64,000 nucleotides of DNA from Hevea brasiliensis (lineage: Eukaryota > Streptophyta > Magnoliopsida > Malpighiales > Euphorbiaceae): the NCBI RefSeq assembly GCF_030052815.1, contig NC_079502.1, forward strand, positions 8,305,481-8,369,480, written 5' to 3'. The position numbers were made by a program, and so were the translations under genes. The notes beneath the pieces are model-generated. The model was not told the origin of the DNA and did no database searches. It saw nothing but the letters and a program-made list of their open reading frames with translations. Positions within the stretch are counted from its first letter, which is position 1. The number at the start of each line of letters is the position of its first letter. Below, piece by piece: positions 40,001 to 52,854 of this stretch.

Positions 40001-41495
40001 TTCATGGTAGCTCATAAAATTATGATTCATTTTGCATTAGCTTAGTAATATTGCTAAAGACCATGGGGCAAAGTTTTAGAGTTTTTAGAGCTCATTTGGG
40101 TAGTTTTTGCAAAAGGGTCAATTATAAGGACTAAACTGTAATTTTACATATTATGATTGATGACTGTTTGGATGGGCCCAGGAGGGACTGTGTGATATGA
40201 TTAAGTCATGGGTGTATGGTTTATGGATATAGAAGTGCGTTTTAAGCCCTTTTGCAGGTTGGGTAGGTCCTAAGTATAGGGGAGACTCTGCCGGATTTTC
40301 AGCACGACTTATGACATCTTTGGTCTTTTTCTTAGTTTGTATTGAGTCAAAAGTATTAAATAATTGTAATAAAATTTTCAGGTGAGCCGGGATAGCTTTC
40401 CTCCTCTGCCCAGCCACTACAGTGACTGCGGTTAAGTCTGAGTAAAATATTAATTTTAATTATAATTTCGATATTATCATATGTTCAAGCATGTTCATGC
40501 ATCACTTATATGTATATATCTATGTAGTTAAACACTAAATACGTTTTATATTGCATTCTTAATTGGTGAATTGCCATGGGTGTTGTTTATGGTAATTTGG
40601 AACAATGTGCGTGTGTTCGCGTGCGTGTGATATGGTACTGGATATGGACAGGACGGGTAGACACTGCTTGAGATCTTCGCTGGGACCCGATCCTTCGGGG
40701 TAGACACGGCTTGAGTTCTTCGTTGGGACCTCGTATTTGGTTTATTAAGTGAAAGTCCCGCTTAAGATCTCCGCTGGCAGAGGTTGGATTAAGAGGGCTG
40801 TCTAGGGGATCAGCTCCCATATATGTATTGTTTAACAGTGTTGAGTGTGTGAGTGCTCCAAATTGCCTTTTAATGTGCTTTGTACAAAATTTATGACGGT
40901 GTCGCATTTCATTTCATAGGGTGCATTAGTTTTAGATAGCTATAGAGATTATGGTGAAAATTGATATTTTACTCTCTGAGTCGAACGCTCACTCCTGTTC
41001 ATCTATTTTTTCCAGGCTACAAGAGATTTCTTATTGAGTTCTAACCTGCCTCTCTCCCTCACAGGTCGTCTATTAATGTCTGTATTATTTGTATAATTCT
41101 GTTAATTCCTAGAATTTCGCATGTGTTAGAAATATTTATTTGATTTTAGTCTATAATATAATTACCACGTTGGACCTTTAAACTTATTAAAAGTATGTAT
41201 GTTGGACTGCATAAGGGAGCTGAGCTCCCATTTATTTTTATTAACATTTGATTATGAGGAGGGTGAGCTGAGCTCCCCAGATGATTATATATTGTGTTTA
41301 CAAGTCAGGTGAGTCAAAAACTCCTCGTTAAATGGTCCATTTTATGGCCGGACTTTGTCCTGTTGAATTTTTGAAATTGGACCCACATGGGTCTTAGAGT
41401 TGGGTTGAGAAATAGTTAGGCTTACTACGGACCTCGAGGGCTTTAGGCTGGCCCAGGTCCTAGTGCCGGTCCGGCCCATAGGTTGGGTCGTGACA
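37007..41495 (+). repeat. 5' LTR of the full-length element (split by a nested solo LTR)
   Basis: Begins TGTAACACCC and ends GGGTCGTGACA directly before the PBS spacer. The LTR is interrupted at 37971 by another LTR of the same family and resumes at 39808. It carries the same pyrimidine-rich block and 43-bp repeats as the solo LTR at 8038. Confidence 0.93.
37972..39807 (+). mobile_element. Nested solo LTR, internally deleted
   Basis: An 1836-bp LTR, TGTAACACCC…GTCGTGACA, inserted in the 5' LTR with a perfect AATTT duplication (37967–37971 and 39808–39812). Compared with the 2.64-kb copies it lacks about 780 bp, joined at about 38390 (GCCGCCACC next to CTAGGACCGCGG). It arrived after the host element and then recombined to a solo LTR. 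Confidence 0.95.
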
Positions 41496-41499
41496 AATG

Positions 41500-41511
41500 T
41501 GGTATCAGAGC
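41500..41511 (+). other. Primer-binding site, initiator tRNA-Met type
   Basis: TGGTATCAGAGC starts 5 bp after the 5' LTR end and is complementary to the 3' end of plant initiator tRNA-Met, the usual primer of Ty3/Gypsy chromoviruses. Confidence 0.9.
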
Positions 41512-41723
41512 TTAAGCTCTAGATTCATAGGGAATATTTGTCTAAAGTATTGGGACGAGTCTAATAGGAGTCACATGCGGAAAATAGGGTCCACATTCGT
41601 CTTGCATTGTCATCTTTGCTTTTAATTTCTGCTTTATATAATTGTGTGTAAATATGAGTCTGTAGAGCTGTGTAACATGCCGTTTTGAATTTTTGTGGGC
41701 TAATGCTGCTGAATTTCAGGAAA

Positions 41724-42990
41724 ATGCATAGAAGCAGAAGAGCTGCCACTGCACCAGAACCAGATGCGCCTGCCCCGAGGAGGAGGAGTAGGAGGCCTAG
41801 AGCTGCTCAAGTAAAAGAGCAGCTGCCATCAGTTCAGGAACATTCTTTTGTGGCCTTGGGTGTTATGGACCCAATGGCAGCTACTCTAGTTAGATTACAG
41901 AGAACTATCGATCTGATGGCACAGTATATGGTCCACCCTCCCCAACAGCAGTAGTCCACCACACCAAGAGGGGAACCTTACAAACAAATAATTAATTTCA
42001 AAAAGTTGGTGCCGGGTACTTATGATGTGTCAGACGATGCCTATCGATTTTTGGATTCCTACAAACAGGCAGGGATGGAGTTGTAGTTGACTGATAGGAG
42101 ACTTATAGAGTGTGTGCAGCATGTCATGGGGCTTATGCCTAGACAATGGATGAATGACTACATATTACCTTAGATGGAAGGTTTGTCATGGACCCAGTTT
42201 GTGGAATTATTTATCAACAGATTTGTGCCAGAAAGTTTCAGAGATCAAAAGCAATGGGCCTTTGAGGCCTTAAGGTAGAATGGCAAGTCTGTAGATAAAT
42301 ATGCTACAGAATTTCTAGAACTGAGCAGATATGCCCCTACAGCAGTGGCTACAGAAAGTATGAAGATAAAAAGATTCCTAAAGGGGCTGGACAGGAGGTA
42401 TGCAAACCTAGCCATGATGTCTGATCAGTCTTTTGATATGGTAGTTAATCGAGCCCGATAGATTAAGATTAGCTATACAGGAGATGACAATGGAAGGGCA
42501 AAGAAAAATAGAGCAGAGGGTTCTTCAGATGTTCCCCATATGGGTACTACGGATAGCGGAGGCTAAAGTAATTACAGAGAAAGAAGTAGGAATAAGAAGA
42601 GTGGTTTTAGACACAAATCTCGAGGATTCAGACAAGGGTGCGGATCTAGCAGTGTTCACAGTTTGGGATACAGCAGTTCTGTGTCTGGTTTAGGATCCTC
42701 CATGGCACATTGCGCCTAGTGTGGAAGAGGACATTCAGGACCTTGTATGATGGGTTCAGGAGTATGTTTCAGGTGTGTCTAACAAGGTCACTTTGCTAGA
42801 AAATGCCCCGTGTTCAGCGAGTCACATATGGGGTCACAGGGTTCTGTTGTAAATGTTCCTCGTCAGTTTTATCCTGGTGCTTCCAGCATTGCAGGTAGTC
42901 AGTTCAGTGGCCAATAGGGCCGAGGACAAGGAGGACATGGATTTGGAGGCAGATCAGGAGGTAGAAGTCAGTATCAGGGTTTTGTAACAC
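41724..42990 (+). pseudogene. gag pseudogene
   Basis: The reading frame opens at 41724 (MHRSRRAATAPEP, basic/proline-rich). A capsid-like segment follows (VPGTYDVSDDAYRFLDSYKQ; TQFVELFINRFVPESFRDQK). A CX2CX4HX4C zinc knuckle lies near 42711–42749, with a second Cys-rich stretch near 42763–42810. At least six in-frame stops interrupt it, including 41952, 42084, 42171, 42276 and 42460. They are mostly TAG codons explicable by a single C-to-T or G-to-A change. By family it packaged element RNA into cytoplasmic particles. It is not functional. Confidence 0.85.
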
Positions 42991-45900
42991 AGGGTAGGGG
43001 TCAAGTTCGGGTTTTCACCCTGACCCACCAGGATGCTCAGGCTTCCAATGCAGTTGTGGCAGGTATTCTTCTAGTCTGTTCCTATGAGACTCGTGTTTTG
43101 ATAGATCCGGGTACTACGCACTCCTTTGTCTCCCCAGTTTTTGCCATGAGATTGGGTAGGAACCCTACAACTTTAGAATGCCCTTTATTTGTAGCTACCC
43201 CGCTTAGTGACAATATAGATATAGATATAATTTTTCCGGGTAGTCCAGTAGTAATGGATGCAAGAATCCTCCCAGCAGACTTGGTTCCTCTACTAGTAAT
43301 GGATTTCGATGTAATTTTGGGAATGGATTGGTTGGCAACTCATTATGTCACTTTAGACTGCAGGAACAAAAAGGTGTATTTTCACATATCTGGTGTGGAA
43401 GAGTTTAGCTTTGATGGTGACAGGAGCGTAGGTCCATATAATTTGGTGTCAGCAATTAGTGCTAGAAAAATGTTGAGGCGTGGATATCAAGGGTATTTGG
43501 CATTGGTGAGAGATACATCTGTAGAAGGTGTCAACATAGAAAATGTTCCTATTGTCAGAGAATTCATGGATGTCTTCCCTAAGGAGCTTCCAGGGTTGCC
43601 ACCGGGAAGGAAAATAGAGTTCTGCATTGATGTTGTGCCGAGTACGAACCCCATATCAATGCCACCTTACAGGATGGCACCGGCAGAATTGAAAGAGCTA
43701 AAGGAGCAACTACAGGAGCTTTTGGATAAGGGTTTCATACGTCCTAGCACTTCACCCTAGGCCGCTCCTGTTCTATTTGTGAGAAAGAAAGATGGGTCAT
43801 TGAGGTTGTGCATTGACTATAGACAGCTGAATAAGGTGACTGTGAAGAATAAATATCCACTTTGTCAGATCGATGATCTGTTTGATCAGCTCCAAAGGGG
43901 CTAAATTCTTTTCCAAGATAGACCTACAATCAAGCTACCATCAGTTGAGAATCAGGAATGTGGATGTGTCTAAAACAGCATTCAGGACAAGAAATGGTCA
44001 TTATGAGTTCTTGGTGATGTCTTTTGGACTCACTAATGCACCAGCAGCCTTCATAGACTTGATGAACAGGATGTTCAGGCCATTCCTGGACTGTTTTGTC
44101 ATCGTATTCATAGATGACATTTTGGTATACTCTCGGACCGAGGAAGAACATGTGTGGCACTTGAGGATGGTGTTGCAGACTTTGAGGGAGCACCAGCTAT
44201 ATGCTAAATTTTCAAAATGTGAATTTTGGCTAGAAAGCATCTTATTCTTGGGACACGTGGTTTATAGTGAAGGCATTCAAGTGGATCCTAAGAAAATTGA
44301 GGCTGTAACTGATTGGCTTAGGCCTACAACAGTTACCGAGGTGTGAAGTTCTCTGGGCCTAGCTGGCTACTATAGGCGTTTTGTGCACGATTTTTCTAGG
44401 ATAGGAGCCCCCCTAACTAAGTTAACTCAGAAGAATGTTATATTCATTTGGACAGATGATTGTGAGGAGAGTTTCCAGAAGCTTAAGAATTGTCTAACCA
44501 CCGCCCCAATGTTGACACTACCGATGAGTGGTGAAGGATATATCGTGTATTGTGATGCCTTCAGAGTTGGCTTAGGGTGTGTTTTGATGCAAAATGGAAA
44601 AGTAGTGGCTTATGCTTTAAGGCAGTTAAAGAGGCATGAACAAAACTATCCCACCCATGATTTGGAAATGGCGGCTGTAGTCTGCACTAAAGTTTTGGAG
44701 ACATTACCTGTATGGTGAAGTGTGCGAGATATATACCGACCACAAGAGTTTGAAGTACATCTTCCAACAGTGAGATTTAAATTTGAGATAGAGGAGATGG
44801 ATGGAGCTTCTGAAGGACTATGATTGTACCATCTAGTACCACCCTAGGAAGGCCAATGTAGTAGCAGATGCTTTGAGCAGAAAATCTTTTGGCAGCTTGG
44901 CATACATATCAGCAGAGAAGAGACTGTTGATTCAGGAAGTACATAAGTTGATGGATCAAGGTCTGATCTTAGATCTTTCAGATGAGGGGGTATTGTTGGC
45001 TCATTTTTCAGTGAGACCAGACTTGCGAAATAGAGTTAGAGTTTCCCAGCACAGAGACCAGCAATTGATGAAGATCATAGAAAGAGTACAACAGGGTGAA
45101 GGTGGTGAGTTTGGATTTGCCAATGATGGCGCCCTTATGCAAGGTTCCAAGATATGTGTGCCCGACGTGGACAATCTCAGAAATGAAATCATGCGAGAGG
45201 CACACTGTACAATGTCCACCTAGGCTCCACCAAAATGTACTATGATGTGAAAGATAGCTACTGGTGGAATGGTATAAAGAGAGACATAGCAGACTTTGTG
45301 TCCAAGTGCTTGACTTGTCAAAAGGTGATGTTTAAACACCAGAGGCCGTCAGGAAATTTGCAAGAGCTCCCTATCCCAGAATGGAAGTGGAAAATGATTA
45401 CTATAGATTTTGTGACGGGGTTGCCTCGTACCACGCGGGGATATGATTCGATATGGATAATTATAGACCGTTTGACTAAATCAGCTCATTTCTTGCCTGT
45501 GAAGATCACATATTCTGTTGCACAGTACGCCCGGCTCTATATTCGAGAAATAGTCAGATTGCATGGGGTTCTTGCTTCCATAATATCTAACAGAGGGCCC
45601 CAATTCACTTCTTGATTTTGGAGAAAGTTGCAGGAGGCACTTGGCACACAGTTGAACTTTAGTACTGCTTTCCACCCTCATACAGATGGGCAGTCCAAAA
45701 GGACAATCCAAACACTGGAAGACATGCTTCGCATGTGTGTTCTGGATTTTGGAGGTCAATGGGATATTCAACTACCCTTGGTAGAGTTTGCCTACAACAA
45801 CGGTTATCATTCCAGCAAAGGGATGGCACTCTATGAGGTACTATATGGCAGAAAGTGTAGGTCTCCTCTGTGTTGGACGGAAATGGGAGAAGCGAGGGTG

Positions 45901-46445
45901 CATGATATAGACCTAGTGCAGTACACTTCAGAGATAGTTCCTTTAATCAGGGAATGATTGAAAACAGATTTCAGTAGGCAGCAGAGTTATGCAGATCCCA
46001 GACGGAGGAATGTGGAGTTTGCAGTAGGCGATTACGTATTCCTGAAGGTTTCTCCGATGAAGGTAGTCATGAGATTTAGAAAGAAGGGCAAGTTGGCATC
46101 TTGGTATATTGGATCTTTTGAGGTTACTGATAGAGTTGGAGTAGTTGCCTATCGGTTGGAGTTATCACCCAACCTTTCTCATGTTCATCCTATATTTCAC
46201 ATCTCCATGCTTAGGAAATACATATCTGACCCTTCTCATGTGCTACAGCAGGATATAGTAGAGCTGAAGGAGGATTTGACATTTGAGGAGCAATCTGTAA
46301 CCATAGTGGACTACTAAGTGAGGCAGCTAAGATCAAAACAGATCCCTATGGTTAAGGTTTTGTGAAGGAGCCAGTCAGTGGAAGAGTGCACTGGGAGTCA
46401 GAGCGGGACATGCGTAGCAAGTACCCTTATCTATTCAATGTGTAA
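42991..46445 (+). pseudogene. pol pseudogene: protease, RT, RNase H, integrase, chromodomain
   Basis: Domains in order: aspartic protease, with DPGTTHSF at about 43104 where a D-S/T-G triad is expected; reverse transcriptase, 43640–44340, with [12 protein letters not shown] and the active-site FIDD at about 44108; RNase H, 44500–44870; integrase, 45150–46180; GPY/F-like segment and chromodomain-like end (VRQLRSKQIPMVKV) to about 46445. Breaks: TAG 43758, frameshift near 43895, TGA 44344, frameshift near 44694, stop 45220, TGA 45613, TGA 45955, stop 46315, stop 46362 and an indel near 46385. Integrase keeps the first catalytic Asp (45405), but the second position is Asn (45589) and the third is Lys (45697). 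The element is therefore dead at several independent steps. Confidence 0.92.
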
Positions 46446-46494
46446 TGCTGTACTTTATTTTGCCTTGTATAAAATTCGAGGATGAATTTTCTGT

Positions 46495-46506
46495 AAGGGG
46501 GAAGAA
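46495..46506 (+). other. Polypurine tract
   Basis: AAGGGGGAAGAA immediately precedes the 3' LTR, the expected plus-strand primer site. Confidence 0.88.
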
Positions 46507-49132
46507 TGTAACACCCCAAATTTTTAGAGTAAATATTAATATTTTATTTTATCTAAATTTTAGAAAATTATTTGAAATTTTTTAGATTTTAGAAATCGGG
46601 TTCGATTTTCCTAAAATATAAAACTTTGATAATTTTTAGAAATTAATTTAAAGACCACATGGCAAAATTAAAAATATACTTGGACTCTACAAATTTTTCT
46701 GAGTTTTCTAGAATTTTTTTCAGAATTTTTGGGCCTCATTTTTGGTCTCAAGGCAGAGTAAAAATTCTAAATTTTGTATCTTGAATCGGACAGGCCAAAT
46801 TGAACCGAATCGGATCGGACCGACTTTTATTTTTCTTCTTCTCCCTTCCGCTGCGCGCCTGACGACTCTCCTTTCTCTCCCATTTTCTCTCTCCTCTCAC
46901 CTCCCTGCCGCCACCCCAGCCCTCCCCACTCGCCGGCGCGGCGTCACAGTGCCTTCCCACGGCCGGCCGATGCTCCAGGCAGCCGAAAAATGAGCGCAAA
47001 GTCCTCCCCTGAGCACCCGCGATGCTCCACCCACCCGGCCAAAATTTGGTCGATCCGGCCACCAATTAAACCGAGTCTTGTGTCAAACTTCATCTACATC
47101 TCGAGAACTTTCCATAGACACTAAGAACACCAAAATCCATGGAGCGGTTTGCCCAATTTTTATCTAGGAAATTTTAGCTCATTTTGACTTTTGGGCTAGA
47201 TTTCTCACAAACCGTGAAACCTACGAGAAAACCGAGAGTACCGGAGCGCTCCACTCGTCGAGAGCTTCGCGGTAATATAAATTTCAAAATTTTTCAACAT
47301 TGTTTTTCGGTGGGTCCCACGAAACTTTGTAGTATTTTTCCGAGTACTAAATGAGCTTAGAAAATTCCGTAAAAATTATGTTCTAAGCCCCGTGTTGTGG
47401 GCTTTGTGTAGGTACCTTCAATTTGCAGAAATTCGACTGTTGCTTGGGTCTGCAAATTTCCGGCCAGACAGATAGGCTGCCAAAAAAGTCTTGGAATTAG
47501 GTCTAGATTTTGGCTACCCCACTATTGTCAAACGTCCCGAGCGCGTCTCGAGAGTCGGAATTGGCATAGGTAAACCCGAACCTTGCTTTTTCTTAATTGT
47601 TTAGTTCTTGAATTAGATTAGAAATTCGTAAAATATTCATGATAGCTCAGAAAATTATGATTCCTTTTGCATTGGCTTAGTAATATTGCTAAGGACCGCA
47701 GGGCAAAGTTTTAGAATTTTTTAGAGCTCATTTGGGTAGTTTTTGCAAAAGGATCAATTATAAAGATTAAACTGTAATTTTATATATTGTGATTAATGAC
47801 TATTTGGATGGGCCCAGGAGGGGCTGTGTAATGTGATTGAGTTGTGGGTGTCTGGTTTGTGGATATAGAAGTGCGTTTTAAGTCCTTTTGCAGGTTGGGT
47901 AGGTCTTAGATATAGGGGAGACTCTGCCAAATTTTTGACACGACTTAGGACATCTTTGGTATTTTTCTTAGTTTGTATTGAGTCAAAAGTATTAAATAAT
48001 TATAATAAAATTGTCAGGTGAGACGGAACAGCCTTCCTCCTCCGCCCAGCCGCCACAGTGACTGCGATTAAATCTGTGAGTAAAATATTAATTTTAATTA
48101 TAATTTTGATATTACTATATGTTCAAGCATGCTCATGCATTACTTATATGCATATATCTTTGTAGTTAAACACTAGGCACGTTTTATATTGCATTCTTAA
48201 TTGATGAATTGCCATGGATGTTGTTTGTGGTAATTTGGAGCAGTGTGCATGCGTTGGCGTGCGGGTGATATGGTACTGGATATGAACAGGACAGGTAGAC
48301 ACGGCTTGAGATCTTCGCTGGAACCCAGTCCTTTGGGGTAGACACGGCTTGAGTTCTTCGCTGAGACCCCGTATTTAATTTATTAAGCGAAAGTCCGGCT
48401 TGAGATCTTCACCGGCAGAGGTTTGATTAAGAGGGCTGTATAGGGGATCAACTCTCATATATGTATTGTTTGATAGTGTTGGGTGTGTGAGTGCTTTAAA
48501 TTGCCTTTTGATGTGATTTGTATGAAATTTATGACGGTGTTGCATTTCACTTCACAGGGTGTATTAGTTTTAGATAGCTATAGAGATTATGGTTAAAATT
48601 GATATTTTACTCTCTGAGTCGAACGCTCACTCCTGTTCATCTATTTTTCTAGGCTACAGGAGATTTCTTCTTGAGTTCTAACCTGCCTCTGTCCCTCACA
48701 GGTCGTATATTAATGTCTGTAATGTTTGTATAATTCTGTTAACTCCTAGAATTCCGCATGTGTTAGAAATATTTATTTGATTTGGGTTTGTAATATAATT
48801 GCCATGTTGGACTTGTAAATTTATTAAAAGCATATATGTTGGATTAGATGAGGGAGCCGAGCTCCCATTTATTTTTATTGACATTTAATTATGAGAAAGT
48901 TGAGCTGAGCTCCTCAGATGATTATATATTGTGTTTACAGGTCGGGCGAGTCAAAAACTCCTCGTTAAATGGTCCATTTTATGGCCGGACTTTGTCTGGT
49001 TGAATTTTTGAAATTAGGCTCAAATGGGCCTTAGAGTTGGGTTGAGGAATAGTTAGGCTTACTACGGGCCTCGAGGGCTTTAGGCTGGCCCAGGTCCTAG
49101 TGCCGGTCCGGCCCATAGGTTAGGTCGTGATA
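46507..49132 (+). repeat. 3' LTR of the full-length element
   Basis: 2626 bp, beginning TGTAACACCCC. The end reads GTCGTGATA rather than GTCGTGACA, so the terminal CA has mutated to TA. The perfect GATTA duplication fixes the border. It lacks about 17 bp near its start (AAATTTATTATTTTGTG in the 5' copy). Confidence 0.93.
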
Positions 49133-49137
49133 GATTA

Positions 49138-49596
49138 AGAGATCTATGAAATATAAATAAAAAATGTGAAAAAGTAACAACTAGGAAATCGAAAAGTGGT
49201 AAAAATGCAATAAATGATATCCTAAATGCTTATATGAAATGGGTGTATCACCTCATTATTACGATTCCTTATTGTCATATTTACTCGCTAATTGTCATAT
49301 CTGATTATTGCTTCAATATCCTGAGCTTGGAATAAGGTTGCATGTATTTTCTCTTAGATGGAGTGTGACTTCCTATGTGTAAAGTTGGGTGTCAAAACAC
49401 ATTTCAAAGAGTCATATTGAATGACTCCTTTTGTTCTTTTTGTCGAGAGATAGATTCATTAATAAGCAAGATAAGGCCCAAAACCTATATGCAACACAAT
49501 CTTAAAAACCATCCAGCCCTCCCAAGCCCAAAAAAATTGAAATTCTAGAACTAAATGGGTAAGCCAACTAGAGAAGGAGACCTTGTAGAGTAGCTG
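49138..49596. other. Host sequence between two retroelement insertions
   Basis: About 460 bp of moderately complex sequence with no ORF of note. It appears to continue the repeat-like host sequence found left of 37007 and, past the next solo LTR, at 52732. Confidence 0.5.
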
Positions 49597-52500
49597 TGTA
49601 ACATCCTCACTTTAGCTAGTCCGTACAGTTTACTGTTCCGGTGATCAATATTGGTCCGGGCAGCTAGAATGTTTAAAATTATAAATAGACTAGAGTGAGG
49701 AGTTATAAAGAAATTAAATAATGCTCATAAACATCAACGAAAAATTTTAGAAACCAAATACATTAAGGTTAAACGAGCCGAAACCCCAGGGATGCGTAAC
49801 CCGAAGGAGAAGTGACGGTGAAGGCCGTTAGCAACCCTAGACTCGGGAGAAAAAATATAAAATAATTATTGAAACTCCAGAGAAGGGTTATTGAGGTTCT
49901 TATGGCATTAGAATGCTAAGAAAATGCTTAGAAAAATTTTTCAATCGGTACAGACAATTTTGGCTTGTTAAGCCAAACGGAGGGCATTTTGATCATTTCG
50001 TCTTCAAAGATGATTTTTGGCCAACTTATCCAATTAAATAAATAATTTATATAACATAAAATATGAATAAATGTTGTTAAAAATTTATTTACAATTAAAT
50101 AGATAAGAAAAGGAGAGAAAATAAAGGAAAATGGAATTATGACATCATAATGATGTCATTAAAGTTCTCTCAACCTATCTAATATAGACACATGGCATAA
50201 ACTTATTTAAAAGAGATAAAATGAGCTGAAAAATGAAATGAAATCAAAACCTTCTCTCCCTATCTTCTTCTTGTCGTGACCTTACCAACCATAACCACCA
50301 TTTTCAAGCTTTTTCAAGCTTGATTTCCCTAGCTCTCACCCCACAAAACCCTATACTCCCAACACAAAAAAGTGTTCTTGCATCTTGGTGATTCTTTTAG
50401 GAGCAAAAAGAAGAGGAAAACAAGAACCCTAGCAAGAGGGGAAACTTCACTCCATAGAGGTTAGTGACCTAACCTTAGTTTTCACCTTAAATTCATACTA
50501 AGGACTATGTATGAGTGTAATTTATAAAGAAAATTTGTTGAATACCATTTGCATGCCAACCTATAATTTTCGGCAGCCATGGTTAGGGCAAGATTTTGAT
50601 GAGTTTTATGGAGTTAAAATGATAGTTTGGCTGCCCTCAATATGCATGAATTGAATGGATTGATGAAATGCCATGATAATGCATGGTTTGTGATATTTGA
50701 GTTAGGGTTTGGGGTGAAAAATGAGACTTTAAACATGTGATAATGGAGGTAGGTTTTAATGGTCAATTAGTGATCATTTGGTTTAGTTTGAATAAAAAAT
50801 GAAGTGAATTGTGTAGTGAGATTTAGGTTTAGTGTGGCTGCCCTTGGTACCCTGCAGAACTAAACATGAGTCCAGCAGGTTTGGGCAGTAATAACTTGAA
50901 TTGTAGAGATTTAATTGGTGCAAGGCCAATTGGAAATCAAAACTAGACACATAATGGCACAACTTTGGTGAAGAAACCATGCCCAGAAAACCAAACCAAG
51001 TTGACCAAAAGTTTGCCCTAATCTGGGTGACTTACAGTCTGCCTGGGCAAAATAACCAAATGAACAGTGTTTGGTCATTTGGCCATAAATCAGTGTAGAA
51101 AGGTCCAATTGACCTGAAATTTTACCAACAACAAGCTGAGATATAGACCAACAACTTTCATGAAGAAACCTAACCTAAATTATGACCAGAACATATTCAA
51201 AAGGTGAGTTGCAGTCACTGTTCATTACACTGTAGATATGGTCAATCCAGAAATTCTGGACAAAATTTCAATCCGGCCAGTTGTGGGTTTTGGACCATAA
51301 CTTGAGCTACAAAACTCCAAATGGAGTGATTTAAAAAAGGAAATACAACTAGATAAAATAAGGAACAACTTTCATGTTGATCAGTTTGCCAAATTCCCAC
51401 TGCAAAATTGACCAATGGAACAGTAAAGACAAAGCATAAAAATTGAAAATTCTGCCCAACTAACATTAAGCTTAGAAAATGGTATTGGCAACCAATACCA
51501 ACAAATTTTGAATGCAAAATGTGGTATGTTGATGATATTAGAACCAATGTACCTATTACCTATGCAAAAGTCAACATTTTTGTTGACCAATGAATGGAAT
51601 AGTAACATTAAAACTTAAATTCCAAAAATTATGAAACTTAAAAGAGTAAAATGCCCTAGTATACCTAATAAGATTGGTTTGGATAGCTTGGCATGCCAAT
51701 AGGGTTCTGTTAGCAGTACTGCATATGGCTTTATGCCATTCTGTGTTTCATGGCTTCCCATGCCATTCTGTGACAAAATAGCCTTTGGCTATATTATTTG
51801 AATTATTACACTTGGGTTTTAACCCCGCTAATTATTACAGCTTATTAGCTGTTCTGTTGCACACTGGGAGACACAATGTGATCGATGGTGTGATAGTCCG
51901 AGGTACTTAGTACCCAATGCCAGTTTGCCCGTTTATCCAGTCCAGTCGACTAATATAGGTTACTCGGGCAATGATAATAAACTTTACAGAATTTTAAATG
52001 GATAATACTGCAATTAATAGCAGAAATTAAGTCTACCAAAAAATGTAAACATACATTATGCATATTTATTTTTATTTTATTTTATTTTATATTGTCACTA
52101 CTAAGTAGAATTGCTTAGCGCGTCGCTTTTGCCACCTGTAGGTACTGGAGACCTAGCTGGGGAGCCCAGCAGATATCAGACACGGTGAACATTCAGAGCT
52201 GCATCCGGAGTCCAGAGTCACCTCACATCTGCACTGCATATGGTAGGACATTAGAATTTTTGGGTAGCATTTTATATTTTGCATTTTGTATTAGCTTTGA
52301 GTTGTAACTATAAACTCTTGTAATTATGTAATGATGTAAATATATGAAATTTCATATTATTGGAATTTTCTGTATATTATGTTGAGAAATTTTTATGAAT
52401 GTGCTTCCAGCAATGAAGTGAAAAGAAAAATTTCTGAAAATAGTGTTGTGATTTGAGATTGAGATTTTGGAGATTGACTTGAATGTGTATAATGGAGTTT

Positions 52501-52726
52501 GGATTTGGAAGTATTTTTAAATAGGTTCAGAAGAACTGTTTTTTCAATTTATAGCCGGCACTCTGCCGGATTTTCTATAAAATTTACGAAAAAATTCAGG
52601 TTTATCAAAAATTGAAAATAAATGAATTAAAAAGCATAAATTGTAATAGAAACATAAATTGGTGCTCCGGCACACTGAGTGACATAACTTGCTCGACTAC
52701 ACTGTAGACGGATAAGGGGTGTCACA
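49597..52726 (+). mobile_element. Solo LTR of a second LTR-retrotransposon family
   Basis: A 3130-bp segment starting TGTAACATCC and ending GGGGTGTCACA, flanked by the perfect 5-bp repeat AGCTG (49592–49596 and 52727–52731). The termini form a short inverted repeat (TGTAACATCC against TGTGACACCC). No coding domain is present, and it does not share obvious sequence with the other LTR family apart from the ends. Its superfamily is not determinable here; the length suggests Gypsy. Confidence 0.9.
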
Positions 52727-52825
52727 AGCTGCATGCAGCAATCAGCATTGTAGCTTTGATCTAATCTTGCATTGTTTAGAGTCATCCATTAAAAGTTAAG
52801 TGAGAAAAGCCATTTTGAAAGTGTT

Positions 52826-52851
52826 AAAAAAAAAAAAAAAAAAAAAAAAAA
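52826..52851 (+). repeat. Poly(A)26 tract
   Basis: A 26-base A run preceding an LTR-like segment. It could be the tail of an old retroposed sequence, but no donor transcript is recognisable to its left. Confidence 0.85.
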
Positions 52852-52854
52852 CTA

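Larger units (their letters stand above)
37007..49132 (+). mobile_element. Full-length, inactive Ty3/Gypsy chromovirus (probably Tekay/Del)
   Basis: A 12.1-kb insertion flanked by GATTA on both sides (37002–37006, 49133–49137). Layout: 5' LTR 37007–41495 (2.65 kb once the nested solo LTR and its duplication are removed), PBS 41500–41511, gag, protease–RT–RNase H–integrase–chromodomain, polypurine tract 46495–46506, 3' LTR 46507–49132 (2626 bp). The pol order and the terminal chromodomain-like segment place it in the chromoviruses. The long LTRs suggest Tekay/Del. The two LTRs differ by roughly a tenth of positions plus indels by eye, so it is old. Every coding domain has stops or frameshifts, and integrase lacks two catalytic acids. 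It cannot move by itself. Confidence 0.95.

Noticed and set aside
45001..45219. Minus-strand ORFs within the integrase region
   Set aside because: Antisense shadows of pol; no independent promoter or domain.
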